Assembly: GCA_008508345.1 (NCBI GenBank)
Contig: QNGE01000867.1
Span: 150,557-214,556 of the forward strand
Length of the DNA stretch: 64,000 nt
Reading direction: 5' to 3'
Source: Paragonimus westermani
Lineage: Eukaryota > Platyhelminthes > Trematoda > Plagiorchiida > Troglotrematidae
The notes beneath the pieces are model-generated. The model saw only the letters and a list, made by a program, of their open reading frames with translations, was not told the origin of the DNA and ran no database searches. The position numbers and the translations under genes were made by a program. Each line of letters starts with the position of its first letter. Position 1 is the first letter of the stretch. Shown one piece after another: positions 45,137 to 57,989 of this stretch.

Positions 45137-48100
45137 CGCATCACTCCCACCGGAGAATTAATTGTCGAGAGAGAAAAAGCGAAGCAAGATTTCGGCTTGT
45201 CGCGGACACATAAAAAACAGTCGACAGCTCAGCTACTCAATAAAGCTACAATGTTTAATGTGGGATGAGGGGGTGATATAGCAAGATCGTCCGAGCACAT
45301 TTGCAGGAGCTCAGGGTGAATAAGGATTCTGGCAAAAGGAAATATCCAGATACTACCCGGAGTACGTGATCAAGAGGAGCAACGTGACGTGACGTTTAAG
45401 TTGACGCGACATGTTGGCAGAGCAAACTCAAATGTTTGTTTAGCACTGAGTCAACGTTTCCTCGATCGGGGAGAATGCTTCAGCCTGTGACAATAAGTGA
45501 TGATAAATCAGAAGGAACATGGGCATTTTATAAAATGCAGTAATGTGGAACGACAAGAACGCGCGGAAGTTAGAGAGCAGGTCTTAATGTTAGAGCGATC
45601 GGAACCTGAAAGCCCCCACTAGAAACGCATATATGCACCATAATAGAAGTGTCATTTGAGAGACTACTTTTGAACTAACTTTAAGGATTTAGATACAGGT
45701 CATCTGTGCAAAGCGATTATGTGTTTTTTTCCTTATTTGTGATGGATGACTAACAACAAACGACTTTCACGGTAAAACCATTCTTACGATCACAATATAA
45801 ATAACTGCCTTTATTGCGATCTAATGGGAGAGAGATAAGTACATTTAGAGGGATGAAAATAAAAGGGTAGGTTGTGACAGGCGGAAATCTAGCCGAGAAA
45901 TTGTAGTCGTTTGTGAAGTGACGGCAGGCTAAAACAAACCAATTGTTTACAGAGCACACCACTGTAGCGAGATATGTATAGACCAAGCAATACTACAGAG
46001 TCCCTAGATGGCAAACCAGTGAAAATGACTAATGAGCACGACATCTTTCTAATTCACCATCAAATGACCGAATAATGTGGAACAAAGGAGAATTTATTAA
46101 CCGGAAGAAAAACAACTATTGTCGGATTTTGGCAAAAATCTCAGTAACGTGAAGTGTTCATACAGATTGTTGCTTAAAACAGCTGCCGGATATTTACCAG
46201 GAAGCAGTTCAGTTGAAGTCAAGAATTACGGAGTTTTTCATATTGAATATTTCCATAGGCGTAAAAAGTATGTCAGCACATACAGACACGGAACATTTTG
46301 TAACATCCACCTGTTTGGAGATTGTCTAAGAAAAACGTATTTTGTGAGAGGAATCCATGTTTCACACTCTCCCCAGTCTCCTGACTTCTGACATGAAGTT
46401 TGAAAATATTCGTGCAATAATGCAAACCGTTTCGAACCGTTGACCAAATATGTTTTGCTTTGCAACAGTTAAGAGGAAGTGCAACTTTGCAGAACTGACT
46501 ACGCTGAGTGAAACTAAAAAATTGCTTTTGCTATCGTTAGAGCAGGACATTCTTACACTTTCTGTCATTCATGTGGTTTGTAATGTTGTCTGTTGCTGTG
46601 GGCAAACATTCGCAAGTCTCGAACAAGAATAAATGAGCATATTTCGGAGTTGTTAGTAAATAGCCTGTCACGCAAACACGCAAATCGTTGAATTTTACCC
46701 GAAGGCTCTTTGTGAATTACTAGACGTGCTGGAGAGCGGCCAATGCGTGCGTTCAAATTCATCGTCCGATTGAGTTTAGGTATATGTGTTCAGAAACAAC
46801 TGTTCGTGAACCTGACCCTTCCCTGGACTTAATGTCTTATCCTCTCTCGCTTATATGAGAAATTACCGATGAATCAGATTCATGGGAGCTCTTTCAACTT
46901 ACGAACGTAAGCGAGAGTTTTGTGCGCAAAAACATCTATAACTATGACGATGAGAATGCAGTGGCCTTAGTGCATACGCGGGTACCAGATTGCATGTTCT
47001 TTGGTTAGCGACATTTTGCATTTTTGAACTACTATTTTATAATCTTCACGTCACACTATATACGAGTGATGAAAATCTAGGAAATAGGTCTACTTCGTGA
47101 ACTACGTGCTCTTCACGTGATTGAGTATGTCGAGAGATGAACTGGAAAACTCTGACCAACTTGACAGTCCAACAAAGCAGGCAACGAACATCGTGTTCGA
47201 TGACTGATAGGCAACTACAGCTGATTACAGCTGTGTGATCGTGAACTGGTATGAATGCGATCTAGGGTGAAAGTAAACACGGAAATAAGATTTCACTGGG
47301 TAGGACATCACAACTAATGATGAGTGGCGATGTGTTGAGCACCCAGTAGAGCAAGTTGGTTTCGATTTTTAAATTCATCGCCTAAAAGCTCAACAGCTAT
47401 ATATTTCATATTCTTTTAGCATTCGGAATAACGCCTGTCTGTCACCGCTCCCAAACGTACCGTTCCAGTCTAAGAAAAGTATACACTACCAAGCGACGAC
47501 GGAATAGAATGGACTAGGCAAAAGAGAGCGTCTACGGTTGGGCGTGGACAAACATAGACAAACTGGCTAAAATTCGTGATGTTCCCATTCGGAAAAATAT
47601 AAGGGTCTCAAAAACTTTCAATATTGCAGATATGCATGAAATCAAGCGAATTTGGCGACAAACTTTTAGAATTTGACGGGATGCGTGATGTCTTTCATGA
47701 ATCAGCAACTCAAAGTTAACTGACTCAGTGAGTGAGAGAAAGAGTTGGGCATAAAATTCCATAATTTTCTGAAGAAAGGTTGGCGTTCAGCAGTCAGGTC
47801 CGTTTGCTTTGCCCAAATTTAACTGTATAACCTTTTCGAAACCAACTGCGCTCTTAGTTGGAGTAGGTAAATCAGTGAAAAAAGAAAATCCTTAAGAAAT
47901 TGAAAGGAAATTAGTTATTATTCTGCTATAGATATAAGTAGTCCCTTTGAGAGGAGTGGTCAGTTCATTCAAACTTTTCATTTGTCAGATCTCGATGCAG
48001 CATTTGTGAACCAATACTTTTTAGGTACGTACTATACGATCTTCCACGAAGACAATGAACAACGCGTAGCGATAAACCAATAAACACGAATATTCAAAAC

Positions 48101-48379
48101 AAGAGTGGATCGTAATGCCAAGGTTCTATTGGACTAGTGAATTACTAGAGTGATTAGTTAGACAACCTCGAAAGTTTCGATCGACAGATCGTTCTTTGGG
48201 AATGAGTTGCAGTTTGGTGCCGAACAGTCTGAAATGAACTATACCCACGTAGTGAGACATCCACACCCAAGAGCGCACTTCCAAGCAGTGAGTAGTTTGA
48301 AAAACAATGGGAACCAGCCGAGCTCCAAGAAGGGGGATGCACACACCACCCAAGCAAAGTACAATGATCGACGACCGTC
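45137..48379. other. no recognised feature
   Basis: About 3.2 kb of AT-rich sequence with short open frames on both strands (46,119-46,762 is the densest). None has a recognisable domain or clear splice pair. Confidence 0.4.
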
Positions 48380-48545
48380 TACTCACATAACTATCAAATT
48401 GACGCGATAAAACAAAGTCGTCTAGGTCAAGGTGCAGTTAGGGTTCAGAAACATGAGAGGTTGAATGTACAGTGACAAACACTCGGGGGATGGTGTTGGG
48501 TTGGATTTCCACATGATTTTACTTCAAAAGTCGATACACCGGCCA
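48380..48545 (+). repeat. direct repeat, copy 1
   Basis: Matches 49,355-49,510 in the same orientation: ACTA.CAAATT.ACG.GATAA, AACAAA.TCGT.T.GGT.AAG, GAATGTACAGTGA.AAACAC, GGATGGT.TTGG.T.GGATT, CACATGATTTTACT and GTCGA.ACA. No homology was seen in the sequences between the two copies. Confidence 0.8.
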
Positions 48546-49354
48546 CAAAATCCTAACACGACTAAAATTTGCTCAGAGCATGACGGTTACACTCAGCTCT
48601 GGTTTTCTGCTTGACGAGAGCTATTAAGTCAAAAGACCTCTCACCCAAAGCTTATCAGGCGTACAGCGTGACACCAATCCCAATGAAAACCGTTCTCCAC
48701 AACTCCCACTATTTGCGCTGTCTGAGTGTCCGACATTGAAAATCGCGTTTAGGCACAAACTATTCTTCATTACTCACACCTTGCACTCTCAGTGCGGAAT
48801 AAGTGCCAGTTGCACTCCAAAAGGTACACTTGTCTGGTATCTCACCTTATTACACCAGCCTTCGTCATTACCACGGCAGTCTGCACTAAAACGTCCTCGT
48901 CAGCATCACAATTAACTATTACATCTAAAGACCATGTATTTCTTGGTAGAGTTTCAGAAGTTACCAATACGACGTCTCTTGGTCGGAAATTGTGTTCTTT
49001 ACCTATCTACTTCTGCCGTTCTTGCTGGTCAAGAGGTACTGTTTAGTCCAGCGATTCCAATAGATTCCAGCCAGACAATTAGCTTGCTTCCACATTCACT
49101 TAAACAGTTGTAACTTCCTCTGATCAGGACAAATTCCCTGATTATCGCACTGAATCAAAATATCATTGTTGACAATGCTAACCCGTCTCGAACATAAAAT
49201 GTAACAGGCACTAACGATCTGTTATCCAATATTCTTTTCCACTTCGACAAGAAGAGCACACAGGGTCTCGTCATCGGGGGTTTTTCGCCACGGATCGATG
49301 CGTGAATGCGCCGATGGCTGATAGAATACAATGACGGCCAACTGGATATTCGCA
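48546..49354. other. no recognised feature between direct repeats
   Basis: About 810 bases of unique sequence. If the repeats were LTRs or element ends this would be the interior, but it shows no coding. Confidence 0.4.
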
Positions 49355-49510
49355 CAACTACCAAATTAACGTGATAAAACAAAATCGTTTGGGTTAAGGT
49401 CCAATTAGGAGTCAGAAACAGGGGAAGTAGAATGTACAGTGATAAACACTTGAGGGGATGGTTTTGGATCGGATTTTCACATGATTTTACTCAGGAAGTC
49501 GACACATACC
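49355..49510 (+). repeat. direct repeat, copy 2
   Basis: Second copy of 48,380-48,545, with perhaps one difference in seven by eye. Confidence 0.8.
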
Positions 49511-50939
49511 GAGTTCAACCGATTTGATTCACACCTGATAGACTTTGAAAGTCATCTGATCACTGTATAATATTCGGGTTTATGAGCTCTTCCCTTCCTT
49601 ATCCAAAGTCTCAGGGGTCAAAATGAAGAGAGTCTGCCCACGTGAATAAAGGTTGCTTCCCAAGGGTTGTAAATTCCGAAGCAGGAATTGAGACATCTAG
49701 TCAAATTAACACAACAGATAAACAAGCCGCCCTGAACAGAGGAGCTCATTCGGATGAGGATATCATTTCATTCAGTCTGTCGTAGTTACTGGGACGAGAG
49801 TGCCAGCGTCCACTTCCGCGATACGTTTAATGCTCGAAAATCTTGCCTAAACCTTAGTAGAGAGCATCATGTCGGTAATCAGATGTATCAAACTGAACCC
49901 CTTCTGGATCACAAGGACAACGAAATCGTGATGTGTGTTAAGACGTGTAGAAGAGGTCTCAGCGTTGTGTAGCACTAGGGTATTGAGGAAGGTGATAGCG
50001 AATCGTCCGAAATCACTGCATACAAGGCGCAACGAAATGGAGAAAATTTCCAAAAGATCTATTGAAAAGTAACACGCAGACCTGTAAATCTGGGTTACAG
50101 AACAGTTGGGAAATAAAGAAATATCACACACCGAAAACCACTTAAGGATCTGGGCACGCACTCAGTCATTAGGCAACCCGCATGAACACTTAAATAATTA
50201 GAAAAACTCGAGAGGGCGCGCATCGTGAGTCATTGATGTAATCAATAACACCTCCATCAGGCCCTCTGTAACGCAGGATGAACCACACAATAAAAAGTGA
50301 AATTCCTAATTTGGACCAGTCCGTCTTCAACCTCCTCGTACAATCAGGTTTCCTGCAACATGGTCATATCCAAGTTGACACATTCATGAATGGGGTGATA
50401 CTGTTCACTTCAAGCATGTTAATGAGTAGGTAATAGATGTTTCCTCCAATAAGCAGAGATAACGCATTCCCATGATATTACACCTTCAGAGTGCAACATG
50501 ATGTTTGATAACGTTCCCTTCTGACATTTATGAATTCCGTTTACTTCATTCATAGCTGTAGGTGCTCAGGAACACAAAATGGTGTGAACTAATTGTTATC
50601 CACACATGAAAACAAATGAGGATTTTTTCAATTTATCTAGCAATATACTAGGCAGCGATTACAAAGAATGAGAGCACAGACAAATTTGCAGGCCCCGTCG
50701 TGCGTTTTGATTAATTTTTTCTTATCATTTTTGCGTGAAAATATGCGGTTTAGATATTAGAACGTTTAACGAACAAGCTTGTTTTTTTGGTGATACAAAC
50801 ATCACATTTATATGGGATAATCGTGTATGAGAAAAGATACGGTAATTGATCAAACGTTTCGTTGTCAGTTTCAGAAGGATTAGGTCGATTGTACAAGTTA
50901 TTGATAGCTGTTAAAGTAGTGATCATGGTTACATAATCT
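49511..50939. other. no recognised feature
   Basis: AT-rich, short frames on both strands, none assigned. Confidence 0.4.
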
Positions 50940-51610
50940 GATCTGTTCGGAGGTGGACGCTAGGCCATAGAAAATTCGGTGTTTGACGAAACGTTTTTGA
51001 ATACATAGTGAGGTGGGAGTAGACGGTTGGCTATGGCTTCTGCGACTGCCAACAAACGCTCTTTGGTGTGTTTTGATTACGAATCAGGGGCGCGATAGAT
51101 AGGACGGAATGAGTCGTTGAGATCGATTGAGTGGTTGGAGTCCATCAGGTGCACAGCAATAGAAGATGAATAGGCCACACCGGATGATGCTCCGGAATGC
51201 GTTCGGATAATCGCTTTCATGAGGCCTACACAGAAACAAACGAACTGGTATACACAGTATGAGACGACATCAACAAGCAATGTATCTATCAACCGACAGC
51301 TCAAAATCAGTGTGGAATTAGGTTGAGTTTGTTGCTTATATTTCCGGAGGCATTATTACCATTGAAAGGTAGTGAAATGTAAACAGACTCTTCCGTTGCC
51401 ATGTGCCGGTTGTTCAGTTTTATGCTACCTGATATATGCCTGCGAACAAACTGTTCGGAAAAGCAGTTTTCAACTAGTAAATTAAATGTGAATAGTCTTT
51501 CCTCCTCCAGTGTGTCGCTCGAGCACATATTCGTTGCTCTCTCGACCACACATCTGATAAGATTAGTTTTCTGCCTTAATAGTGAAATCTGCAAAATGCG
51601 TATACTGTCC
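50940..51610 (-). mobile_element. Penelope-like element, GIY-YIG end
   Basis: Minus strand: ADFTIKAEN near 51,594, then LLVENCFSEQFVRRHISG and ESVYISLPFNGNNASGNI (the VYxxLPFxG block after the RT), then SYCVYQFVCFC (equivalent of CVYxxxCxCG..YIG, the GIY-YIG motif, here degraded), SSSIAVHLMDSNHSID and LNDSFRPIYRAP, and a last stretch with LLAVAEAIAIRLLPP. This is the C-terminal third of a Penelope-like protein. Its 5' side joins a gypsy integrase fragment at about 51,610-51,640. Confidence 0.85.
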
Positions 51611-53490
51611 GGTCCACGTTAACTTACAGTGTAGTATACAACACCCGATGCTGTTAAGCCACTGTTCCATTTCAGCGGAACAAAATTGTGACTCGCTGTC
51701 CTTCACCAGGACCTGCGGAATGCCTTCACGACTGAAACATTTACGAAATGCTTGCATGGTAAATGAAGCAAAAGGCGAGGTTGTAATAAATAATTCTGGC
51801 CACCGTGAGTATGAATCAATTAACACCGGAATGTAATATTTAAGAATTAGTGGTCCACAATAGTCTGCGTGCACCCGTTGCCATGGTAGCTAACTGTCCG
51901 GCTAAGGTGTTCAATTCTTCGGCCTTGTCTTTATTTTGTGAGACAGGAGTGGCAGATCATTGCAATACTCTTGATATCCGAGTTTATCTCCGGCCACCAA
52001 CACATCTGTCGAGCCAGGGATTCCATTGTCTCCACGCCCGAGTGACCTGTGTGAAAGTCTTCTAATACCGCCTTTCGTAGCGGTGGTAGAATGACCAATT
52101 GATCTCTCCGACACAGCACACCATCAGGTTGTATTGATAGTACTGGGTGTTCATTCTTAATGTTTGACTACCAACCCTTGATCATCGCGGCAATTACCGT
52201 GTCATAATAGTTTATAGTTATCTCGATCAATTCATCTCGGCTTATTGCAACAGCTGGTGAGGCAAGCAATCAAGCTTCAACAGCTGAAAAACTGGAATAC
52301 TGTGGTAAAACAAATCTGCTTGAAGAATCTGTTCACTAGGACGATGAACGATTTCATACTCATGCTGCTAGAACTAGACTCCATCGCTGTATCATTGTTG
52401 CCGATGATTTTGAAACTGATTTGTGGGGGTCAAATATATACTGTAGAGCTTGGTGAGCTGTGACAATTTTGAATCTAATACCGAACAAATATTTATGCAG
52501 CCTCCTGACAGCCCAGTAGACTGCTAACGCCTCCTTTCGTGTTTGTGAATATCCTTGCTCAGCCTTATACAACAAACGTGATAAGCACATGATCAGATAT
52601 CACTCCTGTTCCAACACAGCACCAATGCCAACACTGGATGCAACGGTGATCAGCGTGATAACTTCAGACATAGAAAATGGGGCTAACATCGGCCTTTTAA
52701 TCACATCTTTTATTAGTTCTCGCAGAAGAATTTCGTCTTTTTGAGTCCAACACCATGTTTTTGTTGACTGAACTGCAAATAAAGTTTGTGCTTTCGTCGA
52801 AAAGTTTGGGATAAAACGAGAATAGTAGTGAGGGCATCCCATTATTGATCGCAGCTCATCCTGGTCTCTTGGCGATGTAACGGTAACCAAGGCTTTGTAC
52901 TGGTCAGGGTCCGGCCTGTATTCTTTATCGCATATGGTAAACCCAAAAAAACTCAGCTCTCGCACTTGGAAGGCTTTATGGCTATGTTCTTATCCCTGAA
53001 TCGTTCCAGAAGTGAAAGTAACCTCTTATCATGCTCCACTGCACTGTCGGCGTATATGATTACATCATCTTGATAAGCGCGTACTCCTGGTAAATAGGTA
53101 ATTACTTCATCAATCTCAGCCTGGAATATCCCAGCGGATACGTGTAATCCAAACGGTAACGAACTGTACTGAAATAATTCCTGAAGGGTATTAATCGTAG
53201 TGATCGCCTTAGAACCATACTCCAACGGAATTTGTAAGCGTGCATTTGTCAGGTCAATTTTTTAAAACACTTTGCTACTGTGCAGGGCTTTCATAAAATC
53301 CTCCGGATCCTCCGTTGTTGCTGCGCACATTTTCAGTCATGGATTCGGCGTTAATCTATCATCACCACATATCCTAGATGATTTGCCATCTTCTTCCATA
53401 ACCGCAATGATAGGTGTGGCCCATGTTGATGAGTTAACCTGCGAGATTCCGTCACACGTATGCAGTGTTTAAAATAAGAAGTTATGCCCT
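51611..53490 (-). mobile_element. Ty3/gypsy LTR retrotransposon pol remnant
   Basis: Minus strand, in order: RT from about 53,440 (STWATPIIAVMEEDG, KIDLTNARLQIPLEYG, QYSSLPFGLHVS, GVRAYQDDVIIYAD; active site YQDD), RT connection (TICDKEYRPDPDQYKALV, MGCPHYYSRFIPNFS), RNase H (VASSVGIGAVLEQE; YSQTRKEALAVYWAV), integrase zinc finger (FHTGHSG ... CWWPEI ... MICHSC) and integrase core (MHADYCGPL, IDSYSRWPELF, VLVKDSESQF). The core stops before its last catalytic glutamate, where Penelope-like sequence begins. Two in-frame stops lie in RT, and RNase H has lost two of its usual aspartates (TVASS, TAHQAL). No flanking LTRs, gag or protease were recognised. Confidence 0.9.
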
Positions 53491-54929
53491 TACCATCCGG
53501 AGTTTCTTGGATTTGGATTTAATTACGCAGTTACGCTTCTCTCTTGTCTCGCATTCTGACCAAGATTCGTTGAATTTATGTTTCGAATTCGACAAAACTC
53601 ATTGTGCGTTGGTTCTTTCAGTATCATTGCCGCACTGTTCTGCGTCGCTTCCAGATTAGTTGTTCTGCTCTTCCATGTGTCCTTCTCGTTTTGAACTTGG
53701 CGCAAATTCGCTACAATATTTCCTCGGCAATTCTAAACGGCCGATGCCTTACGCCAAAAGGCAAATGGATGTGTCAGCTTTTGTCACCTGTGTATTGAAT
53801 TTAATAACGATCTTGCATGTATTGTGCATAGCTCTGTAATTTTGTTTGATTCTGATCGGCTGTCTCACATTTGAAGTGAGAGGAAGGATCATTTTGTACA
53901 CCCTGAGTAGCTTTTGAAATGTCTTCATCTCCATATCATTCTGATAGATTCGGGAATGCTGAAATCCCTGCGTTTATTGGATTGTCTCAGATGGGCTAAC
54001 CGGATTCATAGTCTAAACTTGACGCAGCGTTAAGATTCAGTCTGTTCGAACAGAATCAACCCCATGATCACACACGTTGTCAATATGTGAAGATGAGGAA
54101 TTCGTTGGTCTCTAGTTTTGAAATTAAAACTATCAGAAGGTCGAGCTTGAGATACTGTTGCTCAGACTGAGTCCCACACATACTTCACTTAGTTGAGTCA
54201 GTGACGTAGCCTTATGTGACAAAGATGATCCAACTGTTACCGTGACAGTCGCAAACAGCTCACGAAATTCTTTTCGGAACACAGAACCGGGTTGTGGAAG
54301 CGGATGCTGTAGTGTTTTCTGTGCAAGCGAGATGTGTGTATGTTTATACGGGATTGTCTTGTGCACACGTGTGCGATTCGTATGGTGCGCAGTGTTTTAA
54401 ATATTCTATTTTGTGATGGCAATTGCTTCAAAAGTGTTCACGAAACTGACCCGTTCTGCCATGTTGATGAAATGTCAAAGTATACGGAAAGCTATGCTGA
54501 CTAAGACTGTGGTCATAGCAGAGGTAGCCGGATAAAACCCGTTAGTTTATTAGATTTTACATCGTATAGCTGATTTTGCGGGTGTGTATAGACTGTGACG
54601 TGTCTGTGGGTGAACAAAGTAACTAACCTTACACTCGTCACAGCACTGTTACTCTCTCCTTATAAGAAAGAAACGAATTAGAAACCTTACTTAATATAAA
54701 GAACACAGTTATTTCCCAGCTGTTGGCCATACCGTCTGTTATGTCATTCCTCACAGTTGAAAAGGCCACACGCCTTCAAACATCTAGACGTACGTGTAAA
54801 TACATCTGTTGCGCTCAGCAGTTATCGGAATCCGACACCGGTGGCACATTCAATGTGCCCTCTGAGTGAGTTATCAACCCCATTACCGAATGAATCAGAA
54901 TTTTCACTATCAACTCGCAGACTAGGCTT
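53491..54929. other. no recognised feature
   Basis: Should hold gypsy protease and gag if the element were complete, but no DTG motif or CCHC knuckle was found. Otherwise unassigned. Confidence 0.4.
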
Positions 54930-55531
54930 CATGTAGGGTCCTTCAAGGTAACATAAAACATGTCCGTGCACGCGCGACGCTGTCTGCCGGAAAATAGAAT
55001 TTGAGTACGTTTTGGGGCCATTGTGTGGTGGATTGTCAGGTCGGGGGTGCGAGTTTTCGAACGCTCGGCCGAATACCTCAACGCGGGGGAGGCACGTTCG
55101 AAAACCTGCGGCGATCGGATCAAGGACAACGTGCGCGACCGGATGAGTCATCGCTCGACTGGATCGGACCAACGGGCGAGGCAGGGCAGGCGAAATACGA
55201 CAGACGGCCAGATCGGAGGCGTGGTTTTTCCAACATTTAGAGGAACATCTCGACACGATGTTGGAATTCGGTCAAGGCCAACATTGGGTGGATGGCGGAC
55301 AGCACGAGCAGCCGGACGAGCCATCGCGCAACGAAATCGGGCAAACAGACGAGGAATGGCAGGCAGAAAACCCCCCGACAGAAGGCGCCGATCACACACG
55401 TAAACCGGTCAGAAGTGCACACGAAGTGGGTTGGAATTATGACTCATAAACGAGAGAGAGCGCGTTGTATGTGACTAGCGATTTGGACAATAAAGATTGT
55501 GATTTATTGGACGCCTTCTCGCTACAATTGC
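54930..55531 (+). other. GC-rich, CpG-dense block, probable retroelement piece
   Basis: Sharp rise in G+C and CpG from about 54,960 to 55,440 compared with both flanks, so all frames tend to stay open. Plus-strand frames are rich in arginine, glycine, glutamate and aspartate (e.g. HLDTMLEFGQGQHWVDGGQ then EWQAENPPTEGADH). After the last stop comes ATTTGGACAATAAAGATTG and CTTCTCGCTACA, which looks like the polyadenylation and terminal part of an LTR (R-U5). I could not find a matching TG start with a target duplication, so the left limit is uncertain. Confidence 0.45.
55489..55494 (+). terminator. AATAAA in LTR-like tail
   Basis: Canonical hexamer about 30 bases before the TACA terminus candidate at 55,523-55,526. 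Confidence 0.5.
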
Positions 55532-56963
55532 ACTAGATGGCTAAACAGCTGCACTGGAGTGATTACGATGGAGCTGAGCCGCTTCGGCATCAACGTCGAA
55601 TACTTGAGTGCAAATAGGCTGACTAATCTCGATGAATTCTAACAGTAGGCAGTGGTTTTACTTTCTAGAAGATAACTAACTTGACAAAAAGTGTTTGGNG
55701 TGTTTGGAAGCACGGCATCTGTTTCGCAAGCACAAGTTGAATCAAGTCGTAGGTGACAGACAAACCACGCGGCATCAGAATTGACTAGAGGTGAGTCTCA
55801 GTGTTCATGGTCCGAATACGTTCCGCCGATGACACAAGGGTCCAGATTTATGGTCAGTTCTAGATCAAAGCAGTTCACTCGACAGCGGTGAACGACCGAT
55901 TATTTGTTCTGTACGATTTTAACATGTAGGTTGGGAGTCAGGCCACTCAACAACCAGGACTGTTTTCCAATATGCGATCGTCGCTTGTTTCTAAGGCATT
56001 CCTATACTTAATTCTGTTGACAGAACGTGGTGACATCTCAAGGTGCCATTTGATACGGTGACCACTCAGAAAATTGGAATTGAGTGTCAGAATACCCAGG
56101 GTGGCTCGGCGAAAATAATACAGTCATCTCCAGCACGGCACTAAAGTGGAAGAGGACGCCTACTGTTTCATCTTTAGATTGGACCATGCAAGACAAAGTT
56201 AGGATATTCCGTGATGGTGATCATGACTCACACTCAGTGGCTACCAGGAATCAAGAACAGTTAGAGAAAAGCAATGTGATCTGATGAAGAACTATGCTGA
56301 CCGAAGGCGTATAATGGCTGGTTGCATTCACGGCACTTTGTCACGAGTTGACCATCGTTAGGTATATTGTCACTTGTATTGCGGCTGGCCCAGTATACAT
56401 GTTGCTTCACAGGAATATTTGTATCCAAGATTTCTGTTAAAACCTTCCGAATGCAGAACAGCACACTAATTTCTTGATGACATTCTGCTCTCTCGTAAGT
56501 GAAAATACAGTTACCACATTGTTAACCTCCTTTTGGACCGTTTTCGTTCTGATGACATCTCCAATAAAATATGAAAGTACATTTTTCAACAAGGGCAGCA
56601 GACGTCTTGCTTGGATCAGTCTGTATATGGAGTTCGATGCAAAATATGTCATCCTGATACTCATGTAGAGTGTGTTCTCGAAACCATACTAGTGACGCCA
56701 CTTGGTGAGGACTCAACATAGTGAAAGAATATGATGTTTTCAAGCAATCCGTCTACCTGTTCTTCCGGTCGGACTCGCCCAAATTGTGCCTTTAAACGCA
56801 GTAATTAAGCATAGACGTTTGCAACTGTAAGTGTAGATAACTGCCCTGAAGACCTCTTATTTGTTGTTATAGTCATCAATTTCAACAGTAACTATCGACA
56901 GAGATGTGTGAATGTTGTTCAGATCACCCGTACAAACCTTAGTAAGCTAGTGTTTTCCCATGA
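55532..56963. other. no recognised feature; one ambiguous base
   Basis: The only N of the window is at 55,699 within GTGTTTGG-N-GTGTTTGG, an eight-base direct repeat. No gene assigned. Confidence 0.4.
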
Positions 56964-57363
56964 TTACAGACAGAATCTGCGGTCTTTCCAAATGCAGAAA
57001 CCGGTACATAAACAAGTAACTTTTTCAGTTGTTCCTTTCAAACTGTTCGTCTGAATATGAGCGTGTTCAGCGACTTCAGAAATTAAGGAAACCGCAATAG
57101 TTTTAGAATCTTCAGTACAAGGAATCTGGCATTGCAAAACGACACTTTTCCGGTGGAACCAAACGGATCCTTCCGCTATAGGACTAATTAGCCCGACGGA
57201 AAATGTCCGTTTGATGGAGATGTTGAACAAGCGAGTCTGGCAACGTGTGAGAAAACCGACGGCAACTGAATTTAAACGGAGACCTACTTCATGCTCATTG
57301 TTTCGAATACTTAATGGAAGCTGAAGGTAGTATGCGTGAGACAGAATCATGTTGAGTGGAATG
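56964..57363 (-). CDS. hypothetical open frame or terminal exon
   Basis: Minus strand. A frame of 128 codons from ATG at 57,348-57,350 to TAA at 56,964. Reads ILSHAYYLQLPLSIRN, VAVGFLTRCQTRLFNISIKR, VWFHRKSVVLQCQIPC, TIAVSLISEVAEHAHIQ and ends FCIWKDRRFCL. Cysteines and alternating hydrophobic residues suggest a beta-rich fold. A strong donor (GAG/GTAAGT, exon end 57,399) and an AACAG acceptor would define a 35-base intron just upstream, a size known for short flatworm introns. The family is not recognised and it is not linked to separase. Confidence 0.35.
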
Positions 57364-57989
57364 CTGTTCTCAACACATATTCGTGTTCATTAACTTACCT
57401 CTCTCTCTCACGAGTATGCTACACCTAGCTTTTTCCATCCGTATTCGTCAGACATGAAATAGGCAAATCATTCAGTGGCAGTGGCTCGTTCGACTCCACA
57501 ATTCACCCCCCACAACACGTGTTCAAACAGATATTTGTATCAGGTAGCAGTAATGAGTGTTAACAAATTACTCAACCCACCTTAGTTAGTGAACCGCAGC
57601 AGTTCTTAGAAGTGAGGTACGCAGGTTCACTTGTATCTCTGAACTTTTGAATGCCATTTGATAGAACTCAAAGTACCAACCTTGTAGAACAACATGGCAG
57701 AAAAATGAAGGTAAGCCATGTGTCAGATGAGGTGTTGTTAAGTCCACCTAGGTAACTAGACCAGCCGGTGCAGAAAGCCGATGGACTCAAATGGGTTAAT
57801 GAGGTCATGTATCCTAGCCCCCAGTGTCTGTCAATGAAAAAATACGGTGTTGAGCACCAGTCAAATCAATAAGTGACCAGGTCTACCTTCTTTTCTGTTC
57901 AATCAAGGAAAAGCGAGTGATATACCGGCGACCTCCAATTTTTGTTGACGGTGTCTGTTTTCCAATCAGCCTGTCACATTGTCAAACCA
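57364..57989. other. no recognised feature
   Basis: Apart from the possible 35-base intron and 5' exon at its left edge, nothing is assigned. Confidence 0.4.

Noticed and set aside
55001..55449. Several plus- and minus-strand frames of 60-126 codons
   Set aside because: High GC keeps all frames open; arginine/glycine-rich translations are expected by composition.
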